Positions 19,489-29,758 are shown, numbered from the stretch's first letter. The stretch is 50,980 nt of DNA from Candidatus Helarchaeota ASGARD archaeon Hel_GB_B (GCA_005191425.1 SUPR01000012.1:1-50980); one strand, 5' to 3'. Translations and numbers: made by a program. The notes: a model not told the origin generated them from the letters alone.

Positions 19489-20424
19489 ATTAATCCAATA
19501 AATATTATTATTGATACAGACCCAGGGCTTGGTCATAAATTTTCAGATGTTGATGATGGGCTATCAATTTTTACTATGTTAAATTCTCCTGAAAATTTCA
19601 ATATTTTGGGGCTCACAATTTGTTATGGAAATACACCAGTAGAAATTGGATATAGATTAGCAAAAAAGTATTTAAAAATCGCGAAAAAACAGGATATTCC
19701 AGTAGTGAAAGGTGCTAAAAATAGGTATCAATTAGGCAAAGAAAATTTAGCTTCAAGATTTATAATTGAACAAATAAATGAACATCCAAATGACATAACT
19801 CTTTTTATATTAGCGCCTCAGACAAATATTGCAACTGCATTTATTCGTGACCCAGATTTACAGGATAAAGTTAGCGAACTTGTTATAATGGGCGGTCTGT
19901 TCCGTGCCCCAATTTTAAAATTTTCGCCTTTAACTCGATTTTTTGATGAACGATTCTATGATAAAATTAAGTTTAATTCCCTTGTTAGCGAGTTTAATAT
20001 AGTGAATGACCCAATAAGTGCTTCGATTGTTTTAAATAAAGATATCAAAACGATTATGTTCCCATTAAATGTTACTTCAAAATTAACTATTACTAAAAAA
20101 CAACTTGTAAAAATCAGAGAACGAAACTCTAGTATTACTAATTTCTGCTATCGCAACTTAATACTCTGGAATGCTATAAACAAAGTTATCACATTGAAAG
20201 GATTTTATCCACACGATGTATTAGTCCCAATTTTCAAAATAAATCCAAAAATTTTTACGATAAAATCATTACCAATAAGAATCGATACCCAAAAAATACG
20301 AGGAAAAATTCAAATATTAGATAAAGAAAAAGACACAATTAAAAAGAATAATATTAAAAATATTTGCGTAAATTTATCAAGGACATCATTTCTTGAATGC
20401 TTTATGGAAAGGATATTAAGATAA
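19489..20424 (+). CDS. inosine-uridine nucleoside N-ribohydrolase family protein
   Basis: About 311 aa when started at ATT 19489. The family's metal-binding start is visible as IIIDTDPGLGHKFSDVDDGL, which lies upstream of the first ATG (19576). The true start must therefore be a non-standard codon: the frame is closed by TAA at 19486, and no ATG, GTG or TTG occurs before the motif. GAGATGAG at 19476-19483 is well placed for ATT 19489. Other family features are LFILAPQTNIATAFI and VIMGGLF, with NDPISASIVL downstream. It would hydrolyse N-glycosidic bonds of nucleosides for salvage. The DTDPG region is split by an insertion (GHKFSDV) before VDDG. Confidence 0.82.
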   Translation: MNPINIIIDTDPGLGHKFSDVDDGLSIFTMLNSPENFNILGLTICYGNTPVEIGYRLAKKYLKIAKKQDIPVVKGAKNRYQLGKENLASRFIIEQINEHPNDITLFILAPQTNIATAFIRDPDLQDKVSELVIMGGLFRAPILKFSPLTRFFDERFYDKIKFNSLVSEFNIVNDPISASIVLNKDIKTIMFPLNVTSKLTITKKQLVKIRERNSSITNFCYRNLILWNAINKVITLKGFYPHDVLVPIFKINPKIFTIKSLPIRIDTQKIRGKIQILDKEKDTIKKNNIKNICVNLSRTSFLECFMERILR

Positions 20425-20519
20425 CTTGAATTTTAGAAAAGATTTTTATGGTAATTAATAATTTAAAAGGTAGATGAACAAAATAAATTTAAATTCTTTT
20501 TTAATTCCAATTTTTTTAG

Positions 20520-21437
20520 ATGATATTAATGGGCATTTCTGAAGAAGATAAAGAAAAATATTTTAAAGCTGGAAAAATCTTAGCAGAAACTTTAGAAAAA
20601 ACTAAAAAATTAGTTAAACCTGGTAAAAAACTTTTAGAAATTTCCGAATTTGCAGAAAATGAAATTAGAAGAAGAGGTGCTGATTTAGCATTTCCACTAA
20701 ATATTGGAATAAATGAGATTGCAGCTCATTATTCTAGTCCAATCAAAGATAATAAAACAATCCCTGATAATTGTATTGTTAAACTTGATTTAGGTGCCAG
20801 TATAGATGGGTTTTTAACAGATTCAGCAATCTCAATCAATGTTGGTGGTAATGAAGAGCTAGAAAAATTTATTATAGCAGCAGAAACAGCACTATCATCT
20901 GCACTTAAAATAATTAAAGCGGGCGTATCTATTGTCAAATGTGGTGAAATAATTGAAAAAATTATTAAAAAGTTTAATCTAAAACCCATTCGGAATTTAA
21001 TGGGCCATCAGATTAAACAATATAATTTACATGCAGGCATCTCCGTTCCAAATGTTCAAAAATTTAGTTCAGAGATAGATTATAAGTTTAAAGATGGTGA
21101 TGTTTTTGCACTTGAACCTTTTACAACTGATGGGGCTGGATTAGTTTATTCTGGCAATGCTACATATATTTATTCACTAATTAAAAAAGTAAAAAAAAGA
21201 AATTTACCTGCACACATAATAAATATTTTGACCAGAATTTGGAATGAACGTAAAAAGCTTCCATTTTCATTAAGATGGTATAAAGATATACCAAACCACC
21301 ACATTAAACAATTATTACGGATGAACATTTTACATAAATATCCAGTTCTTGTCGAAATTAGTGGAGGTAAAGTAGCTCAAGCAGAACATACAATTTTAAT
21401 TCATAATGATTCTTGTAGTATAATTACTCAAAAATAA
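20520..21437 (+). CDS. map: methionine aminopeptidase, type II
   Basis: A 305-aa pita-bread metallopeptidase that removes the initiator methionine. Metal ligands are visible in VKLDLGASIDGFLTDSAIS (two Asp), GHQIKQYNLHAG (His), ALEPFTTDG (Glu) and AQAEHTILI (Glu). The long insert between the His and the last Glu marks the type II (archaeal and eukaryotic) form. The length matches archaeal enzymes. The start could be ATG 20520 or ATG 20529; the latter removes only three residues. Confidence 0.95.
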   Translation: MILMGISEEDKEKYFKAGKILAETLEKTKKLVKPGKKLLEISEFAENEIRRRGADLAFPLNIGINEIAAHYSSPIKDNKTIPDNCIVKLDLGASIDGFLTDSAISINVGGNEELEKFIIAAETALSSALKIIKAGVSIVKCGEIIEKIIKKFNLKPIRNLMGHQIKQYNLHAGISVPNVQKFSSEIDYKFKDGDVFALEPFTTDGAGLVYSGNATYIYSLIKKVKKRNLPAHIINILTRIWNERKKLPFSLRWYKDIPNHHIKQLLRMNILHKYPVLVEISGGKVAQAEHTILIHNDSCSIITQK

Positions 21438-21479
21438 TTCCAATGGTAATGATCCAAAATATTGGTAAAGATTTTTTTA

Positions 21480-22520
21480 TTAAAATTTAATGTTTTTACT
21501 TAATTTTAAAAGAAAAAAAACATCTAATTCAATGTTGGATCTGTGAGATTTTATCCATTTTAATAGGTCATAATAAATTTTTATAGAATTTTTATCAAAT
21601 AAGAGACTATGATTAGCATTTTTATAATAAATTATTTTTTTATCATTAATATTTATTTTATTATACAATAATTTTGCTCCAGAATCATCTAATAAAGTAT
21701 CACTAGTCTCTTGACAAATTAAAATTGGGATTTTGAAGTTTTTTCCACCATTTTCAATGTATTTTTCATTATTTTTAATAGATTGATCAGCAAATTCAAA
21801 GAAATCCTTTTCAAATGTAATAAGTCATGCCGATTATATTCAATAAAAGAAGAAAAATAAGTGGGATTATCAAAATTCTGGGGTATAGAAATTATTGGTT
21901 TATTTAAAATCGGTAAAAAAAGGGAGAATAATAATATTAAAAATGGATTATATTTTAATAATAAATTTATATTGCCGAGGTATTATTCCTGGTGCTAAGG
22001 TAATAATTCCATTAATATTTTCTGGATATTTACAACTATAATTTAATACAATCAATGCTCCAAGATTTTCGCCCATTAAATAGATTGGTAATTTTTGTTT
22101 TACCTTTATTTTTATTATCAATATCTTTAAATCCGAATAAATATCATTGAAATTTTTTAAATTACCTCTGATTTTTCCTTTTCGACCATGGCCCTGTAAA
22201 TCCAAAGCATATAAAATTGTGTTTTTGGCGAATAAATAACAAGCAAGTGGAAAATATAAATCTGAGTGACAGTTTAAGCCAAGTATCATGATAAGAACTC
22301 TTTTAGGGCTTGAGTTTGGCTCCCAATATTTGAAATATACAGGGATATTATCCTTTGATTTAAAATATCCTTCAATTAAATTATCATTAAACTGGTTTCC
22401 AATTATTTCTTTTCTTAAATTTGTTATTCGTTTAAAATAATTAAAAATTTCATGATTTGAAAATTGGTTAAATACTCGATTTTGCGATTGTTTATCTATA
22501 AAATGTTTTGTAAAATTCAC
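21480..22520 (-). pseudogene. alpha/beta hydrolase (monoacylglycerol lipase-like), frameshifted
   Basis: The minus strand encodes a lysophospholipase/monoglyceride-lipase type hydrolase in two same-frame parts (22520-21948, and about 21830-21480). They are joined by a stretch of about 130 bases that is open only in another frame (starting YNPFLILLFSLFLPILNK). The two shifts compensate each other and lie at short A and T runs (AAAATA near 21960; CATTTG near 21830). Family motifs are DLQGHGRKGKIRG, YLMGENLGALI and, near the end, NANHSLLF. The nucleophile elbow should be GxSxG but reads GENLG. The Ser is replaced by Asn (AAT for AGT), so the enzyme would be inactive even if the frame were repaired. 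Confidence 0.75.
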
Positions 22521-22670
22521 ATTAAAATATTATCTTTTATATAAAATAAATTTTATTTGATACTATTTAATCTATTCAATTGTTATTTTTCTTACTTTTA
22601 TATAGAACATCGCATTTCTTATTTAATAAATCACAAAACCATTAAAAATAAAGTGAGGTCATAGAATAGT

Positions 22671-23129
22671 TTAATTTTTAGATTTATCGGCATAAAGTTT
22701 TGCAAGTAAAGCAAATAATACTGCTACTGCGTATTTTGCTGAGATACTATCTATTGCTATAGATAATTGAGCTATCCCATTTATTAAAGCAGTAAAAATA
22801 GGAACTACAAATGCAAATATTCCAACTCCCATTACAATAAAAAGTATCAATTTAGCAATTCAAATTCTATTAAATAGAATCAAAAATGATGAAATGAAAA
22901 TAATACAACCAACGAAATCTGAAATTAATATCATTATAGCAAGAGTATTTGCAATTATTACTTGTGAAATTGGGTCTAATCCTGTAAAATAGTTTTGAAT
23001 AAATTCAAGATACCGTTGACCAAAAATTGGAATATTTGTTATATCCGAAACAAGGAAAATGATTCTTGAAACGAAAGACGCTAGAAATGCTTTAATTCTA
23101 TTCCAAAACCCTAAAACTACTTTACTCAT
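22671..23129 (-). pseudogene. membrane protein gene with in-frame TGA
   Basis: A 152-codon frame from ATG 23129 to TAA 22671 interrupted once by TGA at 22860-22862 (codon 90). The region after the TGA continues the same hydrophobic pattern (IAKLILFIVMGVGIFAFVVP), so the break lies inside one polytopic protein with about four spans. The TGA falls in NRI-x-IAKL, a position where Trp is plausible. The start overlaps the stop of the upstream broken gene by four bases (ATGA), showing a former operon. The original function is not recognisable. Confidence 0.6.
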
Positions 23130-23949
23130 TTTGAATCATTCTTTTCAAACTTTATAATTACATTCTCATGTTCTGGACTTATCTTATATTTTTTATCTTT
23201 TATAACAGTTTTCTTAAATACTATCCTTTTTTTAGGTAAGATGTAGAAATTCATAATAATAATTAAAATTATATTTAATGGTAAAATATAAAACAAAATA
23301 CTAAATGCTATCCGTAGGGAAAATTCTAATCCAAACGATAAAAATGACAATGCAACAGATAGAATTACAGCCATACCAGTTATACTATTAAATAAAGTTC
23401 CAACTTTAAGCCCTACTTGGAAAATAGCATTTCTTTTACTGTTATAATAGCGAAATCCAGACTAGTCTATTAGTTTTATAGGTGCAATTAATAACGTGCT
23501 TAAAATTGGAAAAATTAAGATTAATCAAAAAAATAGACCGTAAAAATATTAAATGAGATTGAAAAAACTTCTTGAATTAAATTTGCGCCGGTATCAATTA
23601 TAAACATTAAAATAGAAAAAAACAACGCTGTTGGATAGAGTGATTCTCGAAGATAATTTCCTATACTTAAAGGATAGTCATTAGATGTAAAAAAATACAT
23701 TGATTTAGGTCTATTTCTATTCCTATATATTAAATAATGAACAATTAAAATTAATTTTTTTGCAATAAAAACACTAAAAAAATACTATAATAAAATAGAT
23801 AATCCCAATGGAATTAGAAAAAGCTTTAATAAGGAAAAAATGTTTCCATAAAATTCTAGTCCAAAATATCACCCAATAAAGCTTATAATAATATGAATTA
23901 CTGGTAAACATATAGATATAACCATAAGTATTTTAATAGAAGTCTTCAT
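23126..23949 (-). pseudogene. membrane protein gene with four nonsense codons and a frameshift
   Basis: Read from ATG 23949, the frame has TGA at codon 27 (23869-23871) and TAG at codon 55 (23785-23787). A frameshift follows at a run of seven T (23527-23535 region), then TGA (23525-23527) and TAG (23462-23464) before the end at 23126. The pieces form one hydrophobic protein, and contexts such as FIG-x-YFGLEF and LID-x-SGFRYYN suit Trp at each stop. The remaining reading contains no Trp at all. It is followed by the overlapping broken gene at 22671-23129. The function is unknown; it was a polytopic protein with a charged tail (KKRIVFKKTVIKDKKYKI). Confidence 0.6.
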
Positions 23950-24140
23950 GTCAATGATATAATATTTTTCTTTATAAATCTTAAGTAGATTAAAAATTTA
24001 ATTTTTTTGAATTTTAAGATTGTTTTTAAAAAAGATAATTATTCATTTTGCAGATTGAATACCAAATGAAATTTAATGTTTTGTATATATTTTTTAAAAA
24101 TATTTGTTGTATTAAATTAATAATACTTAAAAAATAGCTA

Positions 24141-24947
24141 TTATTCAATATTATAGAAATGTTTTTTTCGTCTACCTTTAAATTTTCTTTTTCTTTTAGG
24201 CCCTTTAGGACCTTTAGGTATGAATTTTTTATTGTTTAGTTTTATTTTTTTACCAGTGCTATTAACCCGGACATAAATATTTTTAGCGATAGATGGGTCT
24301 AAAGCATATTGAGTCTGGTCAATTTGAATGACAATTGGTCCATTAAAAGGCATTTTTTGGTGTACTCTTAATTGAACACCGGGAATTATACCAATGGACA
24401 TTAATCTATGCATTTCTTTATTTTTATCTGACGTAAAATAAAGACATCGACCTTCTTCTCCGACATCCAATTCATTTAGTGATTTAATAATAGGTTCAAT
24501 TTCAGTTGCAGCTGCCTTGCAACATGGACCAGGTGGAATAGCAAATCCATGTGGACAAATTTTAGGATGTCCTAGAAGTGTGCAGATTGCTGCTTCTACT
24601 GAATCATCTATTGTGTGCTCAAAATTACAAGCTTGCTGTTCAAGTATGGCATCATCTTGGAAGTCAACTACGTCTTTTAGTAGTCGTTCAGCCAGTCTAT
24701 GTGATCGTATCACATGAATTGCTCTTTCTTTTCCTTTTTCAGCAAAGACAACATCGTTTTTCTCTATACGGATATATTCCATTTTTTGAAGTTTCTCTAA
24801 GACTTCTTCAGGATTTTTAAAATATTTCATAATTTCCGTAAGTAAGATTGAAACTGGAACTTTCTTTTTATTTTTATCTACAATTTCAATCCACATGAAT
24901 TCAAGAATTTCATCGATAATTCTATAATTTATAAAATTACTTGGCAT
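24141..24947 (-). CDS. DtxR-family iron regulator with FeoA-like domain
   Basis: A 268-aa metalloregulator. An N-terminal winged helix (about 20-85) is followed by the DtxR metal-binding and dimerisation domain (HTIDDSVEAAICTLLGHP and CPHGFAIPPGP). Next comes a FeoA/SH3-type domain (about 160-230, with EMHRLMSIGIIPGVQLRVHQK). The last 35 residues are extremely basic (PKGPKGPKRKRKFKGRRKKH), which is unusual and may bind nucleic acid. It is the third gene after feoB and a zinc-ribbon gene, so it probably senses Fe(II) and controls this iron-uptake operon. Confidence 0.88.
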   Translation of the reverse strand: MPSNFINYRIIDEILEFMWIEIVDKNKKKVPVSILLTEIMKYFKNPEEVLEKLQKMEYIRIEKNDVVFAEKGKERAIHVIRSHRLAERLLKDVVDFQDDAILEQQACNFEHTIDDSVEAAICTLLGHPKICPHGFAIPPGPCCKAAATEIEPIIKSLNELDVGEEGRCLYFTSDKNKEMHRLMSIGIIPGVQLRVHQKMPFNGPIVIQIDQTQYALDPSIAKNIYVRVNSTGKKIKLNNKKFIPKGPKGPKRKRKFKGRRKKHFYNIE

Positions 24948-24966
24948 TTAATCAACTCATTTATAT

Positions 24967-25179
24967 TTATTTTCGCATTTTTCTGAGGAATTTTATTAAT
25001 TTAGGGTCATTTGGGACAAATTCATAACCGCAATTATTACATTTTATCATTTCACATTTTGATTTAATTAATTTAGGGCATTTTTCACATGCTATTTTTT
25101 GATCATTCATTATATCAATTTTATTTCCACATATTGGACACTTTACAAAAAAATGTTTTGAAATCAAATCACCAACCAA
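24967..25179 (-). CDS. small double zinc-ribbon protein in the feo operon
   Basis: A 70-aa protein with Cys pairs CPICG, CEKC and CNNCG, plus further Cys, and a basic C-terminus (KFLRKMRK). Its start overlaps the last codons of feoB by 11 bases, and the DtxR gene follows 19 bases later. Its position suggests a role like FeoC, an accessory to FeoB, but the sequence only supports a zinc-ribbon or rubredoxin-like fold. Confidence 0.65.
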   Translation of the reverse strand: MVGDLISKHFFVKCPICGNKIDIMNDQKIACEKCPKLIKSKCEMIKCNNCGYEFVPNDPKLIKFLRKMRK

Positions 25180-27238
25180 AAATTAAGTGCAAAATAAAAT
25201 TCAAAAGTCCACTGATCAAGATAGAATAAAAGAATATGAAGACCAAAATTAATAATGTTTTTTTAATTCCACGTTCTTTTCCCATTATTAGAATCGCAGC
25301 AATACATGGAATAAATAGAATTATTAGTGTGGTAGCTACAGTATATTGAATTGGCGTCAAACTAGCAAATTCGGCACTTCCAAAAAGTGTGGCAGCACCC
25401 AAATCCCTTCTAATAACCCCAAGTAGCCATAATGCAGCTGCTTCTGGAGGTAATCCCAAAAAATACACAGTAATTGGAGTGAAAAATGTATTTATATAAA
25501 TACTTGCATTAGTTTCATTTAAAATACTAATCAATAAAATTCCAATAAAAAATAAAGGAACTGCTTCTGCTAAAAATGATTTTGTTTTGTTCCAAGTTTT
25601 CATTCCAATATTTGATAATTTAGGAAATCTCATTGGTGGAATTTCTATAATAAATTTTGATTTCTCGCCAGGGACAAATTTATTTGAAAGATATCCAATA
25701 ATAAATAATTGTCCAGCAATTATAATTAATACAATTAAAGCCCATTGAAGCCCAACTTGAAATAAAAGTCCTAATATAATTCCTAACTGAGCTGAACAAG
25801 GAATAGCTAACGCAATCAATAAGGAACTAATAAACCGCTCTTTCTTGGTATCTAAAATCCTTGTTGTTATGATAGCTGAGGTGCCACACCCTAGCCCAAG
25901 CAAAATCGGAATAATTGCTTTACCATTTAAGCCCATTTTATTTGAAAGACGATCTGCATTGACTGCAATTCTGGATAAAAACCCAGAGTCTTCTAACACA
26001 GCAAATGAAAAAAAGAAAATTGCAACGATTGGTAGAATTAAGCCTATTGTCCATGCAGGCCCTGCGGTTAATAGTCCCAGATCTCCAGATAATAAATTAA
26101 TTAAATGAGTTTTCCAGGGTTCAGCTACTCCACTCAATAAATTTGTAATAAGGACATTCATAAAAGAAGAATATGGGTCAAATATATATGTCGATAGAAA
26201 ATCAACAATCAAAATAGCCCCAACATATCCTACAAATAAAAAAACTAATAATAAAACACCTATTGCAATTAATGGCCCAAAAAATTTATGTAAAGTTATA
26301 TCTTTTTTTAATTTATTGTCTCTCTTAACTTCCTTAGTTATTTGATACTTATTAATTAAATTTTCAGCTTCTTTTTCTCTAACCTCGGAAATAATTGTTA
26401 CAATTGATGTTGTATATGACTTTTTTACAGAATTTATTGAATTTAAAATATCCTCTTTAATTTCTAAGTTTATATTAGAATTAATCCAATCTAAAACTAT
26501 TTGATCTCCTTCTAATAAATTTAATGTAATCGCTCGAACAGAAATTGGAGTTTTAATTGAATTTTTTTTGAAATTTTTTTCAATTTTTTCAATTAATTTT
26601 TCGATATCATCGGAATATTTTATTATTTTTCTATTAAACTGCTCTTTATTTTTATGGACATCAAGGATATTTTTTCTAATTTTATCAATTCCAATTTTTT
26701 CAACAGCAACAGCTCCTGATACAGGTATTCCCAGTTCATTAGATAGTCCAGCCAAATTAATTTCTATATTATGTGATTTTGCTTCGTCCATCATATTTAA
26801 AATCAGAATAATTGGAATACCAAGTTCAAGTAATTGAAATGTAAATAATAAAGTCCTTCGTAAATTTTTAGCGTCTCCAACCTGTATAATTGCTTCGGGG
26901 TTTTCGTCCATGATGACTTTTTTTGTGACCTTTTCATCTTCAGACAATGGAACTAAATTATAAATTCCAGGAGTATCAATGAAATTAAATGAATAATTTT
27001 CTATATTCCTTGTTCCACTCATTAATTCGACAGTTGTCCCCGGGTAATTACTTACATTTGCATATTTTCCAGTTAAATAATAAAATATAACCGATTTCCC
27101 AACATTTGGATTTCCTACTAGTATTATACGCGGTGATGTGTTCTCTTTGTCTTTATCATTAACTTTTTTCTGCTTTTTGTGATGTATTCTCCTAAAAATA
27201 TTTATACCATAACTTTTTTTATCGTTTAGTTCTGTCAT
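25169..27238 (-). CDS. feoB: ferrous iron transport protein B
   Basis: A 689-aa GTP-driven Fe(II) transporter. The N-terminal G domain has GNPNVGKS (42-49), DTPGIYNL (G3) and LNMMDEAK (G4). A helical linker leads to the polytopic part with two Gate domains, including LEDSGFLSRIAVNADRL, GLGCGTSAIITTR and GVIRRDLGAATLF. A basic extension of about 35 residues precedes the G domain. It ends in TGA overlapping the zinc-ribbon start. With the DtxR-FeoA regulator it forms an iron-uptake operon that feeds the many Fe-S proteins encoded here. Confidence 0.96.
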   Translation of the reverse strand: MTELNDKKSYGINIFRRIHHKKQKKVNDKDKENTSPRIILVGNPNVGKSVIFYYLTGKYANVSNYPGTTVELMSGTRNIENYSFNFIDTPGIYNLVPLSEDEKVTKKVIMDENPEAIIQVGDAKNLRRTLLFTFQLLELGIPIILILNMMDEAKSHNIEINLAGLSNELGIPVSGAVAVEKIGIDKIRKNILDVHKNKEQFNRKIIKYSDDIEKLIEKIEKNFKKNSIKTPISVRAITLNLLEGDQIVLDWINSNINLEIKEDILNSINSVKKSYTTSIVTIISEVREKEAENLINKYQITKEVKRDNKLKKDITLHKFFGPLIAIGVLLLVFLFVGYVGAILIVDFLSTYIFDPYSSFMNVLITNLLSGVAEPWKTHLINLLSGDLGLLTAGPAWTIGLILPIVAIFFFSFAVLEDSGFLSRIAVNADRLSNKMGLNGKAIIPILLGLGCGTSAIITTRILDTKKERFISSLLIALAIPCSAQLGIILGLLFQVGLQWALIVLIIIAGQLFIIGYLSNKFVPGEKSKFIIEIPPMRFPKLSNIGMKTWNKTKSFLAEAVPLFFIGILLISILNETNASIYINTFFTPITVYFLGLPPEAAALWLLGVIRRDLGAATLFGSAEFASLTPIQYTVATTLIILFIPCIAAILIMGKERGIKKTLLILVFIFFYSILISGLLNFILHLIFGW

Positions 27239-27422
27239 TTTTAGATTTTTTTCTAATTATTTTCTATTTTTATATTTGGTTGTTGTTAACTTATTTAATC
27301 ATAATTATATTTATAAACTTTTAGGTAGACCTAAACTTACCAGTTCATAAAGATTTTTTTCTTTATATCTATTTTATAATATAATATATCATTTTAAGTT
27401 CAATTAATGAATTTTTTAAAAT

Positions 27423-27851
27423 TTATTTCTTTAATTTTACATCTATTGGGATTCCTTTTATGATTGATGAACTTACAACACAATATTTTTTATACACATC
27501 AAAACATTCTAGTAAATCTTCTTCATCATCTGGGTTCTTTAATTCAACTGTTATATTTACATTGATATTTGTTATTCGCAGAAATTTTCTACCATTTTCA
27601 TCTACGTGATGCATCTCTGCTTCAGCCACAATAATCATTTTTTCCAGATCTATTCCAAATTTATCCAAACAAAACTTAAAAGAAGTACCTTGGCATCCTG
27701 CAACTGCTGTACAAAGAAATTCAATTGATGATGGGCCATTATCATTTCCATGAAATGATTTAGGCTCGTCCATTAGAAATTCATCAAAATTTTTAATTTT
27801 TACTCTAAAAGTAATATTATCTTGAAGTTCTGCTGTAGCTCTTGAGGGCAT
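27423..27851 (-). CDS. OsmC family protein
   Basis: A 142-aa OsmC/Ohr-type protein. The family's two redox cysteines are visible: Cys47 in EFLCTAVAGCQGTS and Cys124 in YKKYCVVSSSI; additional Cys lie at 53 and 61. OsmC proteins act as thiol peroxidases or bind sulfur-containing ligands; many archaeal members are uncharacterised. It is transcribed as a single gene, with feoB starting 185 bases downstream on the same strand. Confidence 0.88.
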   Translation of the reverse strand: MPSRATAELQDNITFRVKIKNFDEFLMDEPKSFHGNDNGPSSIEFLCTAVAGCQGTSFKFCLDKFGIDLEKMIIVAEAEMHHVDENGRKFLRITNINVNITVELKNPDDEEDLLECFDVYKKYCVVSSSIIKGIPIDVKLKK

Positions 27852-28741
27852 CGTTTTTCAACTTGATTTATTAATTATTTTGAATTATAATCTCATTAAA
27901 ATATTTAAAAATAGTGGATAAAAAAGAAAAAATTTCAAAAAATCTACAGATAATTAAATAATTGTATCCATCAATTATAAATTGGTTCTTTAAATTTACA
28001 TTATAATCATGAATTTTAATTACACTATAAGTAAATTATATGATTTCTTTTTTTTAAATTTCTATATTTACGTGTTCTATTATCATAATTAAGCATTCTA
28101 TTTAATATTTTTTGATTATATTACATAAAAGATAAAAGTTAATTGATGTAAGATAGAAATTTGATATTTTTATGGAATAAAAATAAATGATATAATGTAA
28201 AATTGAAAATACTTTTAAAATAAATATCTTAATCGGACATCTATTAATTATTTATTTTGTATTTTTATTATTGGTTAAACTTAAAAATATATATTAAAGA
28301 TTAGTTAAATAAATGCCGTATTTTCAGTTTTACTTAAATGTTTAAGATGTATATATAAATCAATACTAAAAAGAGATTAGTTTACTAAATTTATTTATAT
28401 TAAATCGGAAATATTTTGTATCAAAAGGGATTAAAAAGCCTAGAATTTTGTAAATAAAACAAATAATATATATAAATAACCAAAAAAATCTTTATAAAAT
28501 GTTTAAAGGTTAATACATTATTTTACTTCAAATAAAATTCTTTACTGACTTATTTTTAGGGAGTATCTTTTATGATCCTTAATCATTATTAATTATTAGT
28601 ATAAATGTGTCCGATATTAAAAACTTTTAAAAATAATAATTAGAATAAAATCAAGAACGTTAGAAAATAGAAGAAATAGAACGATAATTTATTGATTAAT
28701 AATTAATTAAAACTTAATAAAATAAAAAGAGATGAAATTCT
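27852..28741. other. long intergenic region, 890 bp
   Basis: The longest gene-free stretch of the window, between the divergent osmC-like and TSUP genes. It is uniformly AT-rich. I found no open frame with a ribosome binding site, no strong hairpin and no tRNA-like clover leaf. It must hold both divergent promoters, and may hide a small RNA that cannot be judged by eye. Confidence 0.45.
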
Positions 28742-29758
28742 GTGGATTTATCAGTAGTTGAAATTTTTTTATTTTTGATAACAGTTGGTATACTTTTAGG
28801 ATTAGCATCAGGGTTTGTAGGAGCATCAGCTGTATCTTTGGTAGTACCAATTTTATTTGTGTTCTTTAAATTAGATATATTAGTCTGTTTATGTACTAGT
28901 TTATTAGTTGATATAATAACTGCTTCAGTTGTCGCAGTGTTGTATTGGAAAAAAGGTAATACTGATCTGAAAATGGGCCTGATTTTTGGAATTTTATCTT
29001 TCAGTTTTGCTATTATAGGATCTTTAATAGCATTTTTATTAGCTTCATTTTCTGAACATATTTTATCCGGACTATTTGGATGGGCTCAAATCGGAGTGGG
29101 TATAATGATGATAAAAAGAGGTATTACTCCTATATTAAAAAATAAACGAGATAATAGAAATAATTCAAATACAATAGAGATTGGAGAATTAATTTTAGAT
29201 AAAAAAAGACCACAAAATTTAGAAAATAGTGACAGCAATAATAATTTTGTAGGATCAGAAGCGACTCAAATAGAAGTTAATGAGAAAGTTAACGGGCCGA
29301 CTAACGGGAACAAAATAATTAACAACAATATGAATGAGCAAAAAGGAATTACAAAATATTTAGATATGATACCTCATAAATGGAGGCGCGTAATTATGTT
29401 AATTATTGGAATTTTTATTGGATTAAATGCAGGGTTATTTGGTGCAGGTGGAGGGTTTATGGTAATGATACTATTAATATTTTTACTCAATTATCCTACA
29501 TTAAAAGCAGTAGGTACTGCTACTTTTATTATGATTTTAACTGCATTAGGTGCATTTATTTCGTATTATGTAAGATTTGGGTTTATTGGCGAATTTGTAA
29601 TTCAATATAATATTTTGTTTTTTGCATTAATAATTGGAGTTAGCGCAATTGGCGGTGCATTTTTAGGGACATATTCAGCCCACAAACTATCTGAAAATTA
29701 TTTAAAAATTGTAATAGGCGTAATAATTATTATATTTGGTATAATAATGCTGATTTAA
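28742..29758 (+). CDS. TSUP (TauE/SafE) family sulfur or organo-anion exporter
   Basis: A 338-aa membrane protein with two homologous sets of spans, each with the family's glycine-rich signature (GLASGFVGASAVSLVVPIL near the start and GLNAGLFGAGGGFMVMILL in the second half). TSUP proteins move sulfite, sulfonates or related anions. A hydrophilic, Asn-rich insert of about 75 residues (roughly 135-210) separates the halves and is probably disordered. The start is GTG, with GAGATGA upstream. The desulfurase, scaffold and homocysteine genes follow, so a sulfur-linked substrate is plausible. Confidence 0.88.
   Translation: MDLSVVEIFLFLITVGILLGLASGFVGASAVSLVVPILFVFFKLDILVCLCTSLLVDIITASVVAVLYWKKGNTDLKMGLIFGILSFSFAIIGSLIAFLLASFSEHILSGLFGWAQIGVGIMMIKRGITPILKNKRDNRNNSNTIEIGELILDKKRPQNLENSDSNNNFVGSEATQIEVNEKVNGPTNGNKIINNNMNEQKGITKYLDMIPHKWRRVIMLIIGIFIGLNAGLFGAGGGFMVMILLIFLLNYPTLKAVGTATFIMILTALGAFISYYVRFGFIGEFVIQYNILFFALIIGVSAIGGAFLGTYSAHKLSENYLKIVIGVIIIIFGIIMLI

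Noticed and set aside
22860..22862. Genome-wide reassignment of UGA to Trp
   Set aside because: Trp is encoded by TGG throughout the intact genes, and TGA is a normal stop in several (for example hdrC, feoB, the FrhB-like gene).
22671..23949. TGA and TAG codons in the broken membrane genes as Sec or Pyl
   Set aside because: Both stop types occur at similar hydrophobic or aromatic positions together with a frameshift, and no SECIS-like hairpin follows. Loss of Trp codons in pseudogenes is simpler.
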